Below, piece after piece: positions 40,534 through 51,285 of a stretch of 64,000 nt of DNA. Within the stretch, counting starts at the first letter, position 1, and each line of letters opens with the position of its first letter. The stretch is from assembly GCF_021223605.1 (NCBI RefSeq), contig NZ_CP075175.1:2138501-2202500 (forward strand), written 5' to 3'. The DNA comes from Paenibacillus sp. 481. GTDB lineage: Bacteria; Bacillota; Bacilli; Paenibacillales; Paenibacillaceae. The notes beneath the pieces are model-generated. The model saw nothing but the letters and a program-made list of their open reading frames with translations. It was not told the DNA's origin and did not search any database. The position numbers were made by a program, and so were the translations under genes.

Positions 40534-42615
40534 CTATTGCGTTTCTCCTCCAAGCGGGAGCTTACACTTTAGTCTTGCTTCGACCTGACACGTTTCTTCT
40601 ATACGTTTCGCATGTTTACTTATAGTAGACACCGACGCTTCGTACCGATCAGCCACTTCCTGATAGGAAACCGGTTGCTGATGCAGCTTCGCCGATAAAT
40701 ATTCCACCGCAGCGGCCCAGCTTGCTGTCTTAGTCAGCTTAGGAATATCCGCTGGGTACAACCGCGTAATAAATTCAATCCAGAGTGTCTCTGCATCGTG
40801 CATTTGAAACAGATCGTATCGTCCGTTCATATGCAGACGCAACGTACTCAGCACCTCTTGCCAAGCTACTTCCCATGTAGGTAGCTGGTTAGCAATATGG
40901 TTGCTCGTAACGGTGATATGTTCCCCGTTCCATGAAGCCTCGAGCGGATCGTTTACACCGAGCGAGCGCAGTACATAGACCGCCACTTGCTTCAAGTAGG
41001 CGTCTTGTTCTGGATCAAGCAATAAGCCACGTAGGGCTTGCTTTGCCTCTTCATCCCCGAGCAGCAGCATCGCTTGCAAAGCGTGCATCTTTGCAGCTTC
41101 GTCTCCGAAGCGCAGCGCCCAGAACAAAGAGGAGCGCACGATCGGGTCAGACTTCAAACGTTCTTCCGTTGCTGACAACATAGCAACGGACGGCTGCCCT
41201 GCTTCTGCTGCTAGTGAAGTAGAACCTTCCCGTTCAAGGGCTCCGCCTTCAGCTTCGGCAACGTTCGCATTAGGGGAAGTTGTCTGCTGCATACTTTCAG
41301 GCACACTATTTTTCGCTCTGAACATCCTAATCTTAGCTTGTAGCTTCGCCTCTAACGCCTCTTCTGACTCCACCTCAGCACCTGACGCTGTCGCATGGAG
41401 CTGACTCAGCTCTTCATTTGGCAGTCGGTACTGATAGCTAGGCATCGGATACGCATCGCCAATTTCCCCACGCTGTAGCTGCTCTAGGAAATAAGTAGCT
41501 ATGCCTGAATCCGGATCAAGGCGCCTACATTTCGCCCACCACTTCGCCGCTTCATCCAAGCGACCCATGTGACAAGCTGCGACAGCAGCATAGTGATGTA
41601 AGCTAGGCTCGCGAAGCGACTCCTTCACGAGTAAGCGGCGCAAATGCCGATACGCTTCAGCGTGCTCATCCAACATCCCCATCGTCGTCGCGAGCTTGAA
41701 AATATGCTCGTGATGAAATGCCTCTATCTTGCACAAGACCTTCACGATATCCGCCACTACATCTTCATTATTAGCCTGACGCTGAAACACTGCAAAATTG
41801 CACAACGCATGTAGGTTGCCACTATCACGCTCCAACACACCTTCTACCGCTTTACACGCTTCAGGAAAACGACCCATATAGTAATAAGCGAGTGCCAAAT
41901 TGTTACGCGCTGCTAAGAAGTCGGGGTCTTGCTCAATCGCACGAAGCAGAATTGCTTCCGCCTCAATAAATTGGCCTGCCTCCAGCAGTTTACGTGCCGC
42001 TTCATGATTTTGTTCTGAACTCGGAGCTTCATCTGCATGTGACGACGGATCAACAGCCGACGCATCGTCCACTTGTTCATCTTCTTCGCCATCAACAGCC
42101 TGATAAGCAGCTCGTCCTTCTTTTAAATTAAATTGTTTAATTCCGCGCTCGCGCTTATTTGGCATTAATGGATGATTCATCTCATAATGAATCATTTCCA
42201 ACATTTCTTCTGCCTCTTGCGCGAACTGACCGTTTCCATCTAACGTTATATACATATTCAGCATCGCTTCAGCTGTATCAAATTCCCCTAGGTAGGCGAA
42301 ATTGTTAGCCATATAATAATAGCATTCGACCATCATTGGATCTAACTCATCCAATACGTGCTCTAATATGTCATTAGATTCATCAAACTTTCCTGTTTCG
42401 GCCAATGCCCCTGCCAAATTGCATTGATGTATAGGATCATTCGGTTCACACTCAACTGCCTTACGAAAATATTTCAATGCCTTGTCGTAATGCAGCCGGT
42501 CCAGCGATTTTACTGCACGCTCTGAATACGCATCAGCGTCAACTGGGAATAGAACTAAATTAAGTGAAGATCTGCTCATATCTTTTCCCGTTCGTTGTGG
42601 CGTCTGTTCTGCCAT
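40534..42615 (-). CDS. TPR protein with C-terminal helix-turn-helix
   Basis: A 693-residue cytosolic protein. Residues about 25-130 and 200-390 are TPR repeats (for example YDKALKYFRKAVECEPNDP and RFPEACKAVEGVLERDSGN), an acidic linker separates them, residues about 480-570 are HEAT-like (SLFWALRFGDEAAKMHALQAM), and the C-terminus has a helix-turn-helix-like YQEVADRYEASVSTISKHAKR. The domain set is familiar from conserved Paenibacillus proteins of unknown role, possibly linking protein-protein and DNA contacts. The 21 extra codons of the longest frame are dropped because ATG 42615 follows AGGAGG. Confidence 0.75.
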   Translation of the reverse strand: MAEQTPQRTGKDMSRSSLNLVLFPVDADAYSERAVKSLDRLHYDKALKYFRKAVECEPNDPIHQCNLAGALAETGKFDESNDILEHVLDELDPMMVECYYYMANNFAYLGEFDTAEAMLNMYITLDGNGQFAQEAEEMLEMIHYEMNHPLMPNKRERGIKQFNLKEGRAAYQAVDGEEDEQVDDASAVDPSSHADEAPSSEQNHEAARKLLEAGQFIEAEAILLRAIEQDPDFLAARNNLALAYYYMGRFPEACKAVEGVLERDSGNLHALCNFAVFQRQANNEDVVADIVKVLCKIEAFHHEHIFKLATTMGMLDEHAEAYRHLRRLLVKESLREPSLHHYAAVAACHMGRLDEAAKWWAKCRRLDPDSGIATYFLEQLQRGEIGDAYPMPSYQYRLPNEELSQLHATASGAEVESEEALEAKLQAKIRMFRAKNSVPESMQQTTSPNANVAEAEGGALEREGSTSLAAEAGQPSVAMLSATEERLKSDPIVRSSLFWALRFGDEAAKMHALQAMLLLGDEEAKQALRGLLLDPEQDAYLKQVAVYVLRSLGVNDPLEASWNGEHITVTSNHIANQLPTWEVAWQEVLSTLRLHMNGRYDLFQMHDAETLWIEFITRLYPADIPKLTKTASWAAAVEYLSAKLHQQPVSYQEVADRYEASVSTISKHAKRIEETCQVEARLKCKLPLGGETQ

Positions 42616-42989
42616 CGCCAAGGCACCTCCTGACACGTTATCGTTATATTCATACATATAAGTATAACATAATGACACGCAAATCCCTCAACTTTCAACA
42701 AGCCGTCAGAACGCTATCGTTATGCGGCTAAAAGCGAAGGTGACGATGCAGTTACATACAGTAGCCGCGAACATCGACTCACCCAATCGAGTATTATTTT
42801 TATTTAATAATTATTCTCATTTCATTATAACTCGAAAGTCGATGCCTAGCAATTTAACTGCTTAAAGCGACTGCACATCCTGCACATACAAAAAAAAGCC
42901 GAACACTATTTCGTACACTTTGTTCCCGCTACAGACAACATTTGAAGACGTGTACGTCATGAGTATCCCGCTTCTTCGAGATGCTAACA
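42616..42989. other. intergenic region between TPR gene and hisIE
   Basis: The 374 bp contain a -10-like TATACT for the TPR gene, a Fur-box-like TAATAATTATTCTCA at 42805-42819, and near 42891-42925 a possible weak terminator for the his operon ending in T8 on the minus strand. No gene is called. Confidence 0.5.
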
Positions 42990-43751
42990 CTAATTTTTTA
43001 TTTTTCCGTGTTCATTATAATGTTCTGCTCGCACCGCCTGATGGCGCTGTTTCAATTGCGCCAACACCTCATTCAGTGGTAGCTTGCGCTCACGCAGAAG
43101 AACCATTAAGTGAAACAACAAATCACCTGCCTCACTGCACAGCTCGTTGTTGTCATTATTTTTTGCAGCGATAATGACCTCGGAGCACTCTTCCCCTAAT
43201 TTTTTTAATATTTTGTCCACACCCTGATTAAATAAATACGACGTATAAGATCCTTCAGGTCGTTCAGCCTCGCGATCAGCGATAACTTGTTCCAATTGAA
43301 ATAATACCGAAGTCGTCTCGGGATCAGACACGGTGTTCTCCGTACTCGTTTCATAGAAACATGTATATTGTCCGGTATGACAAGCAGGGCCGTTCGGCAC
43401 GACTTGAATCAGTAGCGTATCGGCATCACAATCCAATGTAATGGATATGATGCGCTGTGTATGCCCAGAAGTGGCACCTTTATGCCACAACGATTGTCGC
43501 GAGCGGCTCCAAAATACAGTTTCGCCCGTCCGGCCTGTCAATTTCAACGACTGTCGATTCATATAAGCAACCATTAAGACTTGTTTAGTTACAGCGTCCT
43601 GCACAACAGCAGGTACTAATCCTTGCTCATTCCATGTGATCCGTTCGATCAAAGAGTCTATGTTGAACAAAGCTCCTTGATCTTGCCCTTGTTCTTGCGC
43701 TTGCTCTATAGCTGTCGTGCTGACTGGTTCATTGCCTTGAGTCTCTTTCAC
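42990..43751 (-). CDS. hisI: bifunctional phosphoribosyl-AMP cyclohydrolase / phosphoribosyl-ATP pyrophosphatase
   Basis: Catalyses steps two and three of histidine synthesis. The 253-residue HisIE has a cyclohydrolase domain (residues about 35-135, with [24 protein letters not shown] and the Cys/His zinc site in GPACHTG) and a pyrophosphatase domain (about 150-245, with [12 protein letters not shown] and [16 protein letters not shown]). A Gln-rich 30-residue N-terminus ([10 protein letters not shown]) is an extra. It overlaps hisF by four bases and ends the operon. Confidence 0.96.
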   Translation of the reverse strand: MKETQGNEPVSTTAIEQAQEQGQDQGALFNIDSLIERITWNEQGLVPAVVQDAVTKQVLMVAYMNRQSLKLTGRTGETVFWSRSRQSLWHKGATSGHTQRIISITLDCDADTLLIQVVPNGPACHTGQYTCFYETSTENTVSDPETTSVLFQLEQVIADREAERPEGSYTSYLFNQGVDKILKKLGEECSEVIIAAKNNDNNELCSEAGDLLFHLMVLLRERKLPLNEVLAQLKQRHQAVRAEHYNEHGKIKN

Positions 43752-44506
43752 CGCACATGCACCCCTTTTTCGCGCAGCTCTGTTTTCACATCATGAATAG
43801 ACAACTCTTTATAATGAAAAATGGAAGCCGCCAAAGCCGCATCTGCCCCACCTGTTACAAATGCCGAAGTAAAATGCTCTGCCTTGCCCGCTCCCCCAGA
43901 GGCGATAACCGGAATACCCACACTTGCTGAAACCGTACGCGTCAACTGAAGATCAAAACCATCCTTCGTGCCATCTGCATCCATACTTGTCAGCAAAATT
44001 TCGCCCGCTCCTAACTGCTCAGCCTGGCGAGCCCAAGCGACCGCGCGAATGCCTGTAGACTTACGCCCACCGTGGGAATACACTTCCCACTCCTTCCAAT
44101 CTGAATTGTATCGAGCATCTATAGCGACTACGATGCATTGTGCTCCGAACTTGCGTGCTCCGTCCGTTATAAGTTGGGGATTATGTACCGCGGCCGTATT
44201 AATGCCGATTTTATCTGCACCCGCACGTAAAATACGCATCATATCATCAACGTGAGCAATTCCTCCACCCACGGTAAACGGTATGCTAATCTCACCAGCC
44301 GTTTGTCTCACGACTTCAATCATTGTAGCCCGACCTTCTACAGAAGCAGATATATCCAGAAAGACGAGCTCATCAGCACCCTCTCGATCGTAAAATGCAG
44401 CTAACTCTACGGGATCACCCGCATCGCGGAGCTGAACAAAGTTGACTCCCTTCACAACACGTCCGTCTTTCACATCCAAGCAAGGAACTATTCGTTTGGT
44501 CAGCAT
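43748..44506 (-). CDS. hisF: imidazole glycerol phosphate synthase cyclase subunit
   Basis: A TIM-barrel cyclase that joins PRFAR and ammonia from HisH into imidazole glycerol phosphate and AICAR. The 252-residue protein has the catalytic Asp in [13 protein letters not shown] near the N-terminus and Asp in [13 protein letters not shown] at the barrel's other side, plus the phosphate-binding VGGGI and SGGAGK loops. Starts 84 bases after hisA. Confidence 0.97.
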   Translation of the reverse strand: MLTKRIVPCLDVKDGRVVKGVNFVQLRDAGDPVELAAFYDREGADELVFLDISASVEGRATMIEVVRQTAGEISIPFTVGGGIAHVDDMMRILRAGADKIGINTAAVHNPQLITDGARKFGAQCIVVAIDARYNSDWKEWEVYSHGGRKSTGIRAVAWARQAEQLGAGEILLTSMDADGTKDGFDLQLTRTVSASVGIPVIASGGAGKAEHFTSAFVTGGADAALAASIFHYKELSIHDVKTELREKGVHVR

Positions 44507-44590
44507 GCGTTATCCCTCCCCGTTCTCCATCATGCAGAAAGCTATACTAACTCCGCAAATCTATCCATATCTATGCGGGCCTGCGCAGAC

Positions 44591-45322
44591 CTACGTAGTT
44601 CTCTGCACCGCCTCGCGCAGTGAAATGTCACCCGTATATAATGCCTTACCAATAATAGCACCGCTCACGCCGTCTGAAACATGTTCTGCCAACGCCTCTA
44701 CATCAGCCAACCTACTGACGCCTCCTGAAGCAATGACCTGACGGCCTGATGCTTGCGCAATCGCTACAATTGCTTCCACGTTAGGGCCTTTCATCATCCC
44801 ATCCCGCGAGATGTCGGTGAATATAAACGTCTGAGCCCCGCATGCCGCTAACTCAGAAGCTAACACTTCCGCCTTAACAGCAGACGTTTCTAACCAACCC
44901 CGCGTCGCTACATATCCGTCTCTTGCATCTATACCAATTGCAATACGTTCACCGTATAGAGCCAATACTCGCTCAACAAAGTCGCGATTTTCAATGGCAG
45001 CCGTACCTATGATGACGCGGGATACGCCAAGACCGAGCATTCGCTCTACATCAGCTTCTGTGCGTAAGCCGCCGCCTACCTGCACAGGCGCATCTACTTG
45101 CTGCGCGATAGAGGCTATTAACTTGTCATTTATGGGCTGACCTGCTTTAGCACCGTCTAAATCCACGAGATGAATCCACGATGCCCCTTCCTCTGCCCAT
45201 CGTTGTGCAACCTCTAACGGGTATTCGTTATATACCGTCTCCTGACCATAATCACCCTGAACGAGCCGCACACATTTTCCATCGCGTATATCAATAGCTG
45301 GATATATCGTAAATGAGGCCAT
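44591..45322 (-). CDS. hisA: phosphoribosylformimino-5-aminoimidazole carboxamide ribotide isomerase
   Basis: The TIM-barrel isomerase of step four. The 243-residue protein shows the two catalytic Asp sites, [18 protein letters not shown] (Asp near residue 11) and [14 protein letters not shown] (Asp near residue 130), with phosphate loops VGGGLR and ASGGVS. It is homologous to HisF, encoded just downstream. It starts 85 bases after hisH behind AGGAGG. Confidence 0.97.
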   Translation of the reverse strand: MASFTIYPAIDIRDGKCVRLVQGDYGQETVYNEYPLEVAQRWAEEGASWIHLVDLDGAKAGQPINDKLIASIAQQVDAPVQVGGGLRTEADVERMLGLGVSRVIIGTAAIENRDFVERVLALYGERIAIGIDARDGYVATRGWLETSAVKAEVLASELAACGAQTFIFTDISRDGMMKGPNVEAIVAIAQASGRQVIASGGVSRLADVEALAEHVSDGVSGAIIGKALYTGDISLREAVQRTT

Positions 45323-45407
45323 ATTCTGATTCCTCCTGAAGTTCTTTCTTCATTAATGTAAGGTAATTGAAAATGATTCATAATAATTCATACTGATTTA
45401 TACCGAT

Positions 45408-46040
45408 TCAAGGTGTTTCATGTACTCTTGTATGACACAACTCCAAAAAGCTCCGCAGCAGTTGCAAACCTAGCTCTCCGCTTTTTTCCGGATGGAACTG
45501 CATGCCGTACACATTGCTGCGCCCGACAATTGCAGCCACTTCTACGCCCCCATATGGACAGGTTGCGATTAAATCAGTAGCTTCTTCTACCTCTACATAA
45601 TAAGAATGAACAAAGTACACGTGACCCTCTACTAAAGAAGACGTAAGCACGCTGCTGGGTTGCAACCATGTGACCTGATTCCACCCCATATGTGGCACCT
45701 TGTACGAATCTCCTGCAAAACGAACGACCCGACCAGGAAGTAAGGATAAGCCTTTATGAATGCCGTATTCCTCACTCTCATGAAAGAGAAGTTGCATGCC
45801 TAGACAGATGCCCAATAACGGAATTCCCCGCTCCGCAGCCGTCCGCAGTACATGGTCGAGCCCGCTTGCACGCAGCATTTCCATCGCATCACCAAATGCG
45901 CCTACCCCCGGCAAAATAATGCCATCCGCCTGCAATAAACTATCTTTGTTTGCCGTTACGGTCGGCTTATAGCCAAGTCGCTCAACCGCCCTGCTCACAC
46001 TATGCAAATTGCCCATACCATAATCGACAATCGCAATCAT
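45408..46040 (-). CDS. hisH: imidazole glycerol phosphate synthase glutaminase subunit
   Basis: A class I glutamine amidotransferase that feeds ammonia to HisF. The 210-residue protein has the nucleophile in LLGICLGMQLLF (Cys near residue 81) and the His-Glu pair in MQFHPEKSGELG. It begins the base after the hisB stop codon with GAAAGGGG within the hisB end. Confidence 0.97.
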   Translation of the reverse strand: MIAIVDYGMGNLHSVSRAVERLGYKPTVTANKDSLLQADGIILPGVGAFGDAMEMLRASGLDHVLRTAAERGIPLLGICLGMQLLFHESEEYGIHKGLSLLPGRVVRFAGDSYKVPHMGWNQVTWLQPSSVLTSSLVEGHVYFVHSYYVEVEEATDLIATCPYGGVEVAAIVGRSNVYGMQFHPEKSGELGLQLLRSFLELCHTRVHETP

Positions 46041-46652
46041 TTAGAGCACCCCTTTCGTGGATGGCACTCCTTGTACACGTGGATCAATGCTTGTAGCCTC
46101 ATCTATTGCGCGGCCGAGCGCTTTAAATACGGCTTCAATCATATGATGCGTATTTTTACCGTAGTGAACGATGACGTGCAGTGTGATGCGAGACTCTAGG
46201 GCCAGCTTCCACAAAAATTCATGCACGAGCTCTGTCGAGAATCGGCCTACCTGGGTGGAAGGATATTCAGCTCGATATTCAAAGTGTGGCCGATTGCTTA
46301 CATCGATAATGACCTGAGCCAAGGCCTCATCCATCGGCACGAATACAGACGCATAGCGTTTAATTCCTGCTTTGTTGCCAAGCGCCTCACGCAGCGCTTG
46401 CCCTAGACAAATACCTATATCTTCAACCGTATGGTGATCATCAATATCAATGTCCCCCACCGCTTTAACTTCTAAGTCAAACAATCCATGCTTTGTGAAC
46501 AAATCCAACATATGATTCAAAAAAGGAACGCCGCTATCTATGTTGCTGCGACCTTGTCCATCTACTGCAAAGGCTAACGAAATATCCGTTTCATACGTCT
46601 TACGGGCAATCGTAGCGGAACGAGTTGTGACAGATTGCGTTGTGTTTGTCAT
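46041..46652 (-). CDS. hisB: imidazoleglycerol-phosphate dehydratase
   Basis: The 203-residue monofunctional dehydratase of step seven. It has the two metal-binding repeats, DIDDHHTVED near residue 75 and the later VHYGKNTHHMIEAVFKALG, plus SGVPFLNHMLD with its histidine. It lacks the phosphatase domain of the enterobacterial HisB. Starts two bases after the hisD stop. Confidence 0.97.
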   Translation of the reverse strand: MTNTTQSVTTRSATIARKTYETDISLAFAVDGQGRSNIDSGVPFLNHMLDLFTKHGLFDLEVKAVGDIDIDDHHTVEDIGICLGQALREALGNKAGIKRYASVFVPMDEALAQVIIDVSNRPHFEYRAEYPSTQVGRFSTELVHEFLWKLALESRITLHVIVHYGKNTHHMIEAVFKALGRAIDEATSIDPRVQGVPSTKGVL

Positions 46653-46654
46653 GG

Positions 46655-47947
46655 CTAATCGACCTTCCTTTCAGCTTGGAGGCGTATCTCAATCGCTTTT
46701 GCATGTCCTTCTAGTCCTTCACGCCGAGCCAGCTCCATAATCGTAGAGCCATGCTGCAACAGTGCTTCCTTGCTATAACGAATAAGACTCGATTTTTTTA
46801 TGAACATATCGACGTCTACCGGCGACGCAAAGCGTGCCGTACCGTTCGTCGGAATAATATGATTCGGTCCTGCAAAATAGTCGCCTACCGGCTCCGCGCT
46901 ATATGCGCCAACAAATATAGCGCCAGCGTTCTCGATTTGCCCGACCCAGCTCATCGGGTCGGCGGTCATGATTTCCAAATGCTCCGGCGCCAACTTATTG
47001 ACGATTTGCACGCCCTCGTCAAGTGAATCTACGACAATAATGGCGCCGTAGTGCTCCAACGAGGCCGCGGCAATATGACGCCGTGGCAACTCTGCAAGTT
47101 GGCAGGCAACCTCATCCGCCACAGCTGTTGCCAGTGCTGGCGAGTCAGTGACTAGCACCGCTGACGCCATCTCGTCGTGCTCCGCCTGCGAGAGCAAATC
47201 TGCGGCCACATAGGCCGGATTGGCTGTGCTATCAGCAAGCACGACAATTTCGGACGGTCCGGCGATACTATCGATATCGACGACGCCGTACACTTCCCGC
47301 TTCGCCAACGCCACATAAATGTTGCCTGGCCCGCAAATTTTATCGACGGGACGTATCGTCTCCGTCCCATACGCCAGTGCAGCAATGGCTTGCGCCCCAC
47401 CTGCACGATATACCTCCCGTACACCGGCCTCAGCCGCCGCAACGAGGATGTACGGATCGATGTCCTCTTGGCCGTTCGTTCCCGGCGGTGTAACCATTAC
47501 AATTTCCCGCACTCCTGCTACTTGTGCTGGAATGACGTTCATAAGCACGGACGATGGATAGGATGCCTTGCCTCCAGGCACGTAAACGCCGACGCGGGCT
47601 AACGGGCGGACAATTTGGCCGAGCATCGTTCCGTCCGGCTGAATATCCATCCACGAGCGGCGCTTCTGCTGCTCGTGAAAAGTGCGTATATTGGCGGCTG
47701 CCTGTCGGATTGCCTCAATAAACGAAGGCTCTACCTGCGTGTACGCAGCGGCATAACACGCATCAGGTACAAGCAATTGGTCTGCTGTTAACTCCACCTT
47801 GTCAAACAAGGCAGTATAACGCAGAAGGGCAGCATCTTTTTCTTCCCGTACATCGCGTAAAATGTTTTTTACGGTTTCCAACTGCTTAGGTGTACCGTAA
47901 TCAACCTGTCGATTTAAGCTGAACTCAGAAGCTTTCAATATCCGCAT
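46655..47947 (-). CDS. hisD: histidinol dehydrogenase
   Basis: A zinc enzyme of 431 residues that performs the last two oxidations to histidine. Segments include [56 protein letters not shown] with zinc ligands, and PLDG-equivalent [11 protein letters not shown]. The frame extends 22 codons upstream across the hisG end, but ATG 47947 has GGGGAG six bases before and gives the family N-terminus; it is 20 bases after hisG. Confidence 0.96.
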   Translation of the reverse strand: MRILKASEFSLNRQVDYGTPKQLETVKNILRDVREEKDAALLRYTALFDKVELTADQLLVPDACYAAAYTQVEPSFIEAIRQAAANIRTFHEQQKRRSWMDIQPDGTMLGQIVRPLARVGVYVPGGKASYPSSVLMNVIPAQVAGVREIVMVTPPGTNGQEDIDPYILVAAAEAGVREVYRAGGAQAIAALAYGTETIRPVDKICGPGNIYVALAKREVYGVVDIDSIAGPSEIVVLADSTANPAYVAADLLSQAEHDEMASAVLVTDSPALATAVADEVACQLAELPRRHIAAASLEHYGAIIVVDSLDEGVQIVNKLAPEHLEIMTADPMSWVGQIENAGAIFVGAYSAEPVGDYFAGPNHIIPTNGTARFASPVDVDMFIKKSSLIRYSKEALLQHGSTIMELARREGLEGHAKAIEIRLQAERKVD

Positions 47948-47967
47948 TTCGTGCTCCCCCCAACCCA

Positions 47968-48606
47968 CTATCGCAACTTGCAATCCGTCGTTAAGGACTG
48001 CAAGCGGTCGCATAAAGCTTGTATCGATTCACTTTTCATCCGGTAACTAACTCGGTTCGCAATGAGGCGACTCGTAATCCCGAACATTTCTTCCATTTCA
48101 ATGAGTCCGTTTTCCTGCAATGTCTTGCCCGTTTCCACCATATCAACAATCCGATCAGCAAGACCAATAAGCGGCGCCAACTCGATGGAGCCGTTAAGTT
48201 TAATGACCTCCACTTGCTGCCCTCGTTCACGAAAGTATTTCGATGCTATATTCGGATACTTCGTTGCCACTCGTGGATGAATGGCAGGCTGCCAATCTGG
48301 AAGACCGATAACCGACATTCTGCATCTCCCGATGCCCAGATCGAGCAGTTCATACACGTCTTTGTTTTCCTCCAACAACACGTCTTTACCGACAATGCCT
48401 ATATCAGCAACCCCATACTCTACGTACGTAGGTACATCTACTGGTTTTGCCATAATGAATTGCATACCCGCTTCTGGTACATCAATTCTTAACTTGCGCG
48501 AATCGTCTTCCTCTTCTGGAACGAAGAATCCCGCTTCTCGGAACAAAGCGGAAGCTTGTTTATAAATGCGGCCCTTCGGCATCGCAACTTTTAGCCAATC
48601 TTGCAA
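47968..48606 (-). CDS. hisG: ATP phosphoribosyltransferase catalytic subunit (short form)
   Basis: The 212-residue short HisG, which lacks the C-terminal regulatory domain and needs HisZ. It has [14 protein letters not shown] at the start, [19 protein letters not shown], and the PRPP-binding region with [16 protein letters not shown]. Start is taken as TTG at 48606 (AGGTGA upstream); an ATG eight codons later lacks a site. It overlaps the end of hisZ by 16 bases, so the two subunits are co-produced. Confidence 0.95.
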   Translation of the reverse strand: MQDWLKVAMPKGRIYKQASALFREAGFFVPEEEDDSRKLRIDVPEAGMQFIMAKPVDVPTYVEYGVADIGIVGKDVLLEENKDVYELLDLGIGRCRMSVIGLPDWQPAIHPRVATKYPNIASKYFRERGQQVEVIKLNGSIELAPLIGLADRIVDMVETGKTLQENGLIEMEEMFGITSRLIANRVSYRMKSESIQALCDRLQSLTTDCKLR

Positions 48607-49790
48607 GCTCCATCACCTGCTTTCCCCTCATTAGCTACCTCATCATTAGCTGCCCCATTTTTGACCGCTCCATCAATGAGCTTAGTAATAACGACCTTTC
48701 CTTCACCACGCAAGCGCGTGGCCTCCGCTAAAGCTGCTTCACGATGCGATGCATCATATTGAATGTGTATTGGCTTGCCGTTAATGAATGCCGTGCATTC
48801 GCCCTGAATGGCATCCACAATACGCGACGTTTTAAGTGCAAAGCCTGTTGCGGGAGCTTGCCGTCCAAACTGCTGAAGCAAATTGTCATAGCGCCCACCA
48901 CTCATAACAGGAAAGCCTATATCCTCCACATAACCTTCAAAGATCGTACCCGTATAGTATGAAAAATCGCCTACCATCGTTAAATCGAGCATTAAATGAG
49001 CTTCTACACCGTAAGCTTGCAGCACACTCCACACCTCTTCCAGATGGGCGATTGCCGCTGCCGCAATCGGCTCAGTTACGAGCTGTCTCGCACGCTCACA
49101 GACGATTCGTCCACCTCGCAAATGGAGCACTGCTTCCAGCCGTTCCACTGCACTCGCATCTACTTCTAATGATCTGACGTAGTCTCTGTAGCCAACGACA
49201 TCCCGCTGCACGAGGCAATCTTTTAGACGAGCTTGAGCTTCAACACTGCCCGACAATGTGTCTTCAAACAAAGATTCGATAAAGCCAAGATGCCCTATCG
49301 CAACTTTAAAGCGCTCAAATCCTATCTCCTGCAAGCACGCAATCGATAAAGCTATCGCTTCTGCATCCGCCTCTGCCGTCGCATCACCAATTAGCTCTGC
49401 ACCCGTCTGATAGAACTCCGCTTCTCTGCCCGCTTCCTCCTCCATGGAACGGAACACATTCGCATGATAAGAAAGCCGGATTGGAAATGCTTCTTCCTTC
49501 AATAAGGAAGCAACAATACGTGCAATTGGGGCCGTAACATCTGATCGCAGCACCATCGTAGTACCCCGCTGGTTTAACAACTTGAACAATTTATGATCAG
49601 ATGTTGAACTGGCAGCTCCAACCGTATCGTAAAATTCCATAGTCGGTGTAATAATCTGCCTGTACCCCCACCGTTCCATACATGCAAGCGACTGCTTCTC
49701 AATATGACGCAGCTTCACAACCGCCTCTGGCAAATAATCACGTACCCCTGACGGCTTTTCGAACATTTTAGGCTTCGTCACGGCATCCAC
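48591..49790 (-). CDS. hisZ: ATP phosphoribosyltransferase regulatory subunit
   Basis: A class II histidyl-tRNA synthetase-like protein of 399 residues that forms the hetero-octamer with short HisG and carries histidine feedback control. Motif-2-like [18 protein letters not shown] and the LSYHANVFR segment are seen; the C-terminal anticodon-binding domain is missing as expected for HisZ. Start is a GTG at 49790 or the GTG three codons later; both have GGAGCGAGG nearby. First gene of the operon, with a promoter at 49867-49895. Confidence 0.94.
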   Translation of the reverse strand: MDAVTKPKMFEKPSGVRDYLPEAVVKLRHIEKQSLACMERWGYRQIITPTMEFYDTVGAASSTSDHKLFKLLNQRGTTMVLRSDVTAPIARIVASLLKEEAFPIRLSYHANVFRSMEEEAGREAEFYQTGAELIGDATAEADAEAIALSIACLQEIGFERFKVAIGHLGFIESLFEDTLSGSVEAQARLKDCLVQRDVVGYRDYVRSLEVDASAVERLEAVLHLRGGRIVCERARQLVTEPIAAAAIAHLEEVWSVLQAYGVEAHLMLDLTMVGDFSYYTGTIFEGYVEDIGFPVMSGGRYDNLLQQFGRQAPATGFALKTSRIVDAIQGECTAFINGKPIHIQYDASHREAALAEATRLRGEGKVVITKLIDGAVKNGAANDEVANEGKAGDGACKIG

Positions 49791-49814
49791 CTCGCTCCAT
49801 TTTTACTTTAGTGA

Positions 49815-49828
49815 GTTAATATATTAAC
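49815..49828. promoter_or_regulatory. 14 bp palindrome in the his leader
   Basis: GTTAATATATTAAC is a perfect palindrome between the his promoter and the hisZ start (25 bases before it). It is a candidate operator for the histidine operon. AT-rich palindromes arise by chance, so this is tentative. Confidence 0.45.
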
Positions 49829-49866
49829 AAGTTACCTTATTAGCAAATTGAAGATTTTTAAAGGTA

Positions 49867-49895
49867 ATATTATCATGTAACTTCACGACCGTCAA
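49867..49895 (-). promoter_or_regulatory. promoter of the his operon
   Basis: On the minus strand TTGACG (49890-49895) and TAATAT (49867-49872) are 17 bases apart, 77 bases before the hisZ start. No T-box-like leader is visible in the short 5' region. Confidence 0.8.
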
Positions 49896-49960
49896 TCATT
49901 ACCAATCCCACTTTTTCAAAAAATCAGCTTCTCTCTAGCTCCTCACTTTTTACGATTCAC

Positions 49961-49992
49961 ACAAAAAGGCCGCCTGCATCAGCAGACGACCT
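49961..49992 (-). terminator. terminator of the acyltransferase gene
   Basis: GGCCGCCTGC (49968-49977) pairs with GCAGACGACC (49982-49991) with G-U pairs and a four-base loop, followed on the minus strand by TTTTTGTG. It separates the acyltransferase from the his promoter. Confidence 0.8.
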
Positions 49993-50033
49993 CTTCAATC
50001 ATTTTACTTGCCATTATGTATGAAAATTATTGC

Positions 50034-51200
50034 TTATCCACCTAACGTTCGACCGTCTGCATCTGGCTTCGCCATTGATACAGTTGTCGGTCTCGGTCCT
50101 GTTCCAAAAAAGATCCATGCAAACTTCACATAGCGATATAATAAAGCGACTACAGCCCACGTAACAAACAGCGCAACTGCAAATGCCCCCGCAATATACA
50201 ACGGGTACAAGAGCGGATCGCCGTCATGCCATTGGAATCTCCTGTACACTAGCAGGAACAGCGGATGGAGTAGGTAAATACCGAAGGTCATGTCTCCGAA
50301 CCTACTAATTTTTTGTACCGTTGAAGACGACCATTTTCGTTCGATATAAGCCGCCGCTTGCAGTAGCACAATACATGAAAGCAACGAATGCACGTTCCAC
50401 AAACCTTCGTACCACAAGGTGTTCACCCTTGCTTTATGAAGATGCGTTGCATGCCACAGCAGCACATGCGCTAATCCGACTGTCAACCAACTTAGCCATA
50501 GTAGCACCGTCTGCAGCCTATAACGTCCTCTATCTATGCCGATTCCACCTTGGAACCAGCCTTTAACCCGATCCCAATATATCCCCAAGTATGCTCCTAA
50601 CATCACATAGCTCGCATACGATATAAGCAAGCTTCCTTTGCTCGTAACTTGCAAGTCGTACTTATTCCAAATGACGAATCCCCATTGCAGAATGAGACCG
50701 ATTGGAATTGCCCAAGCGGCTACGCGAGTTGAACGCAACACCAATAACATTAACGGAAATATGATGTAGAACTGAATAATAAGAAATACGTAATACAAAT
50801 GCGTATACGCCGAACCTGTCAACAACTTGATGGCCAACGAACTGAGCGTATCACCCAATTCGCGGTTCGGATAATGCGTAAAATGGATTAAGGTAAAGAA
50901 ACAAATGGAACATATAAAATACGGGAGCAATATGTATTTCAATCTTTTTCGATAAAATCCTGTAAGCATAGAGCCATCTAGCTTTCTACCTCCATAATTG
51001 TAGAACAAGACGAAGCATGTCAGCATAATAAATGAAGGTACGGCAAACTTGCTGAACGTGTTAATAAAGTTATATCCGAAAAACAAATCTGAACCCTTTG
51101 TCTTCGCTATTGCTTCCGATGTTGCATGAATGAATAAGACAGCAAGCATCGCCAATGCACGATAAATAGAGAGCGAAGAAATATTTTCTTTTTTAGCCAC
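50034..51200 (-). CDS. acyltransferase-3 family membrane protein
   Basis: A 388-residue protein with about ten membrane helices and the acyltransferase-3 signatures ISSLSIYRALAMLAVLFIHA (active-site His near residue 25) and KRLKYILLPYFI. Such enzymes O-acetylate or otherwise acylate surface polysaccharides at the outer side of the membrane. Its neighbour is a polysaccharide deacetylase. The target polymer is unknown; Pel or peptidoglycan are possibilities only. Confidence 0.88.
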   Translation of the reverse strand: MAKKENISSLSIYRALAMLAVLFIHATSEAIAKTKGSDLFFGYNFINTFSKFAVPSFIMLTCFVLFYNYGGRKLDGSMLTGFYRKRLKYILLPYFICSICFFTLIHFTHYPNRELGDTLSSLAIKLLTGSAYTHLYYVFLIIQFYIIFPLMLLVLRSTRVAAWAIPIGLILQWGFVIWNKYDLQVTSKGSLLISYASYVMLGAYLGIYWDRVKGWFQGGIGIDRGRYRLQTVLLWLSWLTVGLAHVLLWHATHLHKARVNTLWYEGLWNVHSLLSCIVLLQAAAYIERKWSSSTVQKISRFGDMTFGIYLLHPLFLLVYRRFQWHDGDPLLYPLYIAGAFAVALFVTWAVVALLYRYVKFAWIFFGTGPRPTTVSMAKPDADGRTLGG

Positions 51201-51285
51201 TGTAGTACCCTCCCTAACCGAGGTACGAATCGTCGAATGTACTCACTTTCCGTCCCCTTCAGTTGCAGCCTCTCGCTTTATGTCA

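Noticed and set aside
49791..49960. T-box leader for the his operon
   Set aside because: The leader is only about 75 bases and lacks the T-box sequence and specifier hairpin.
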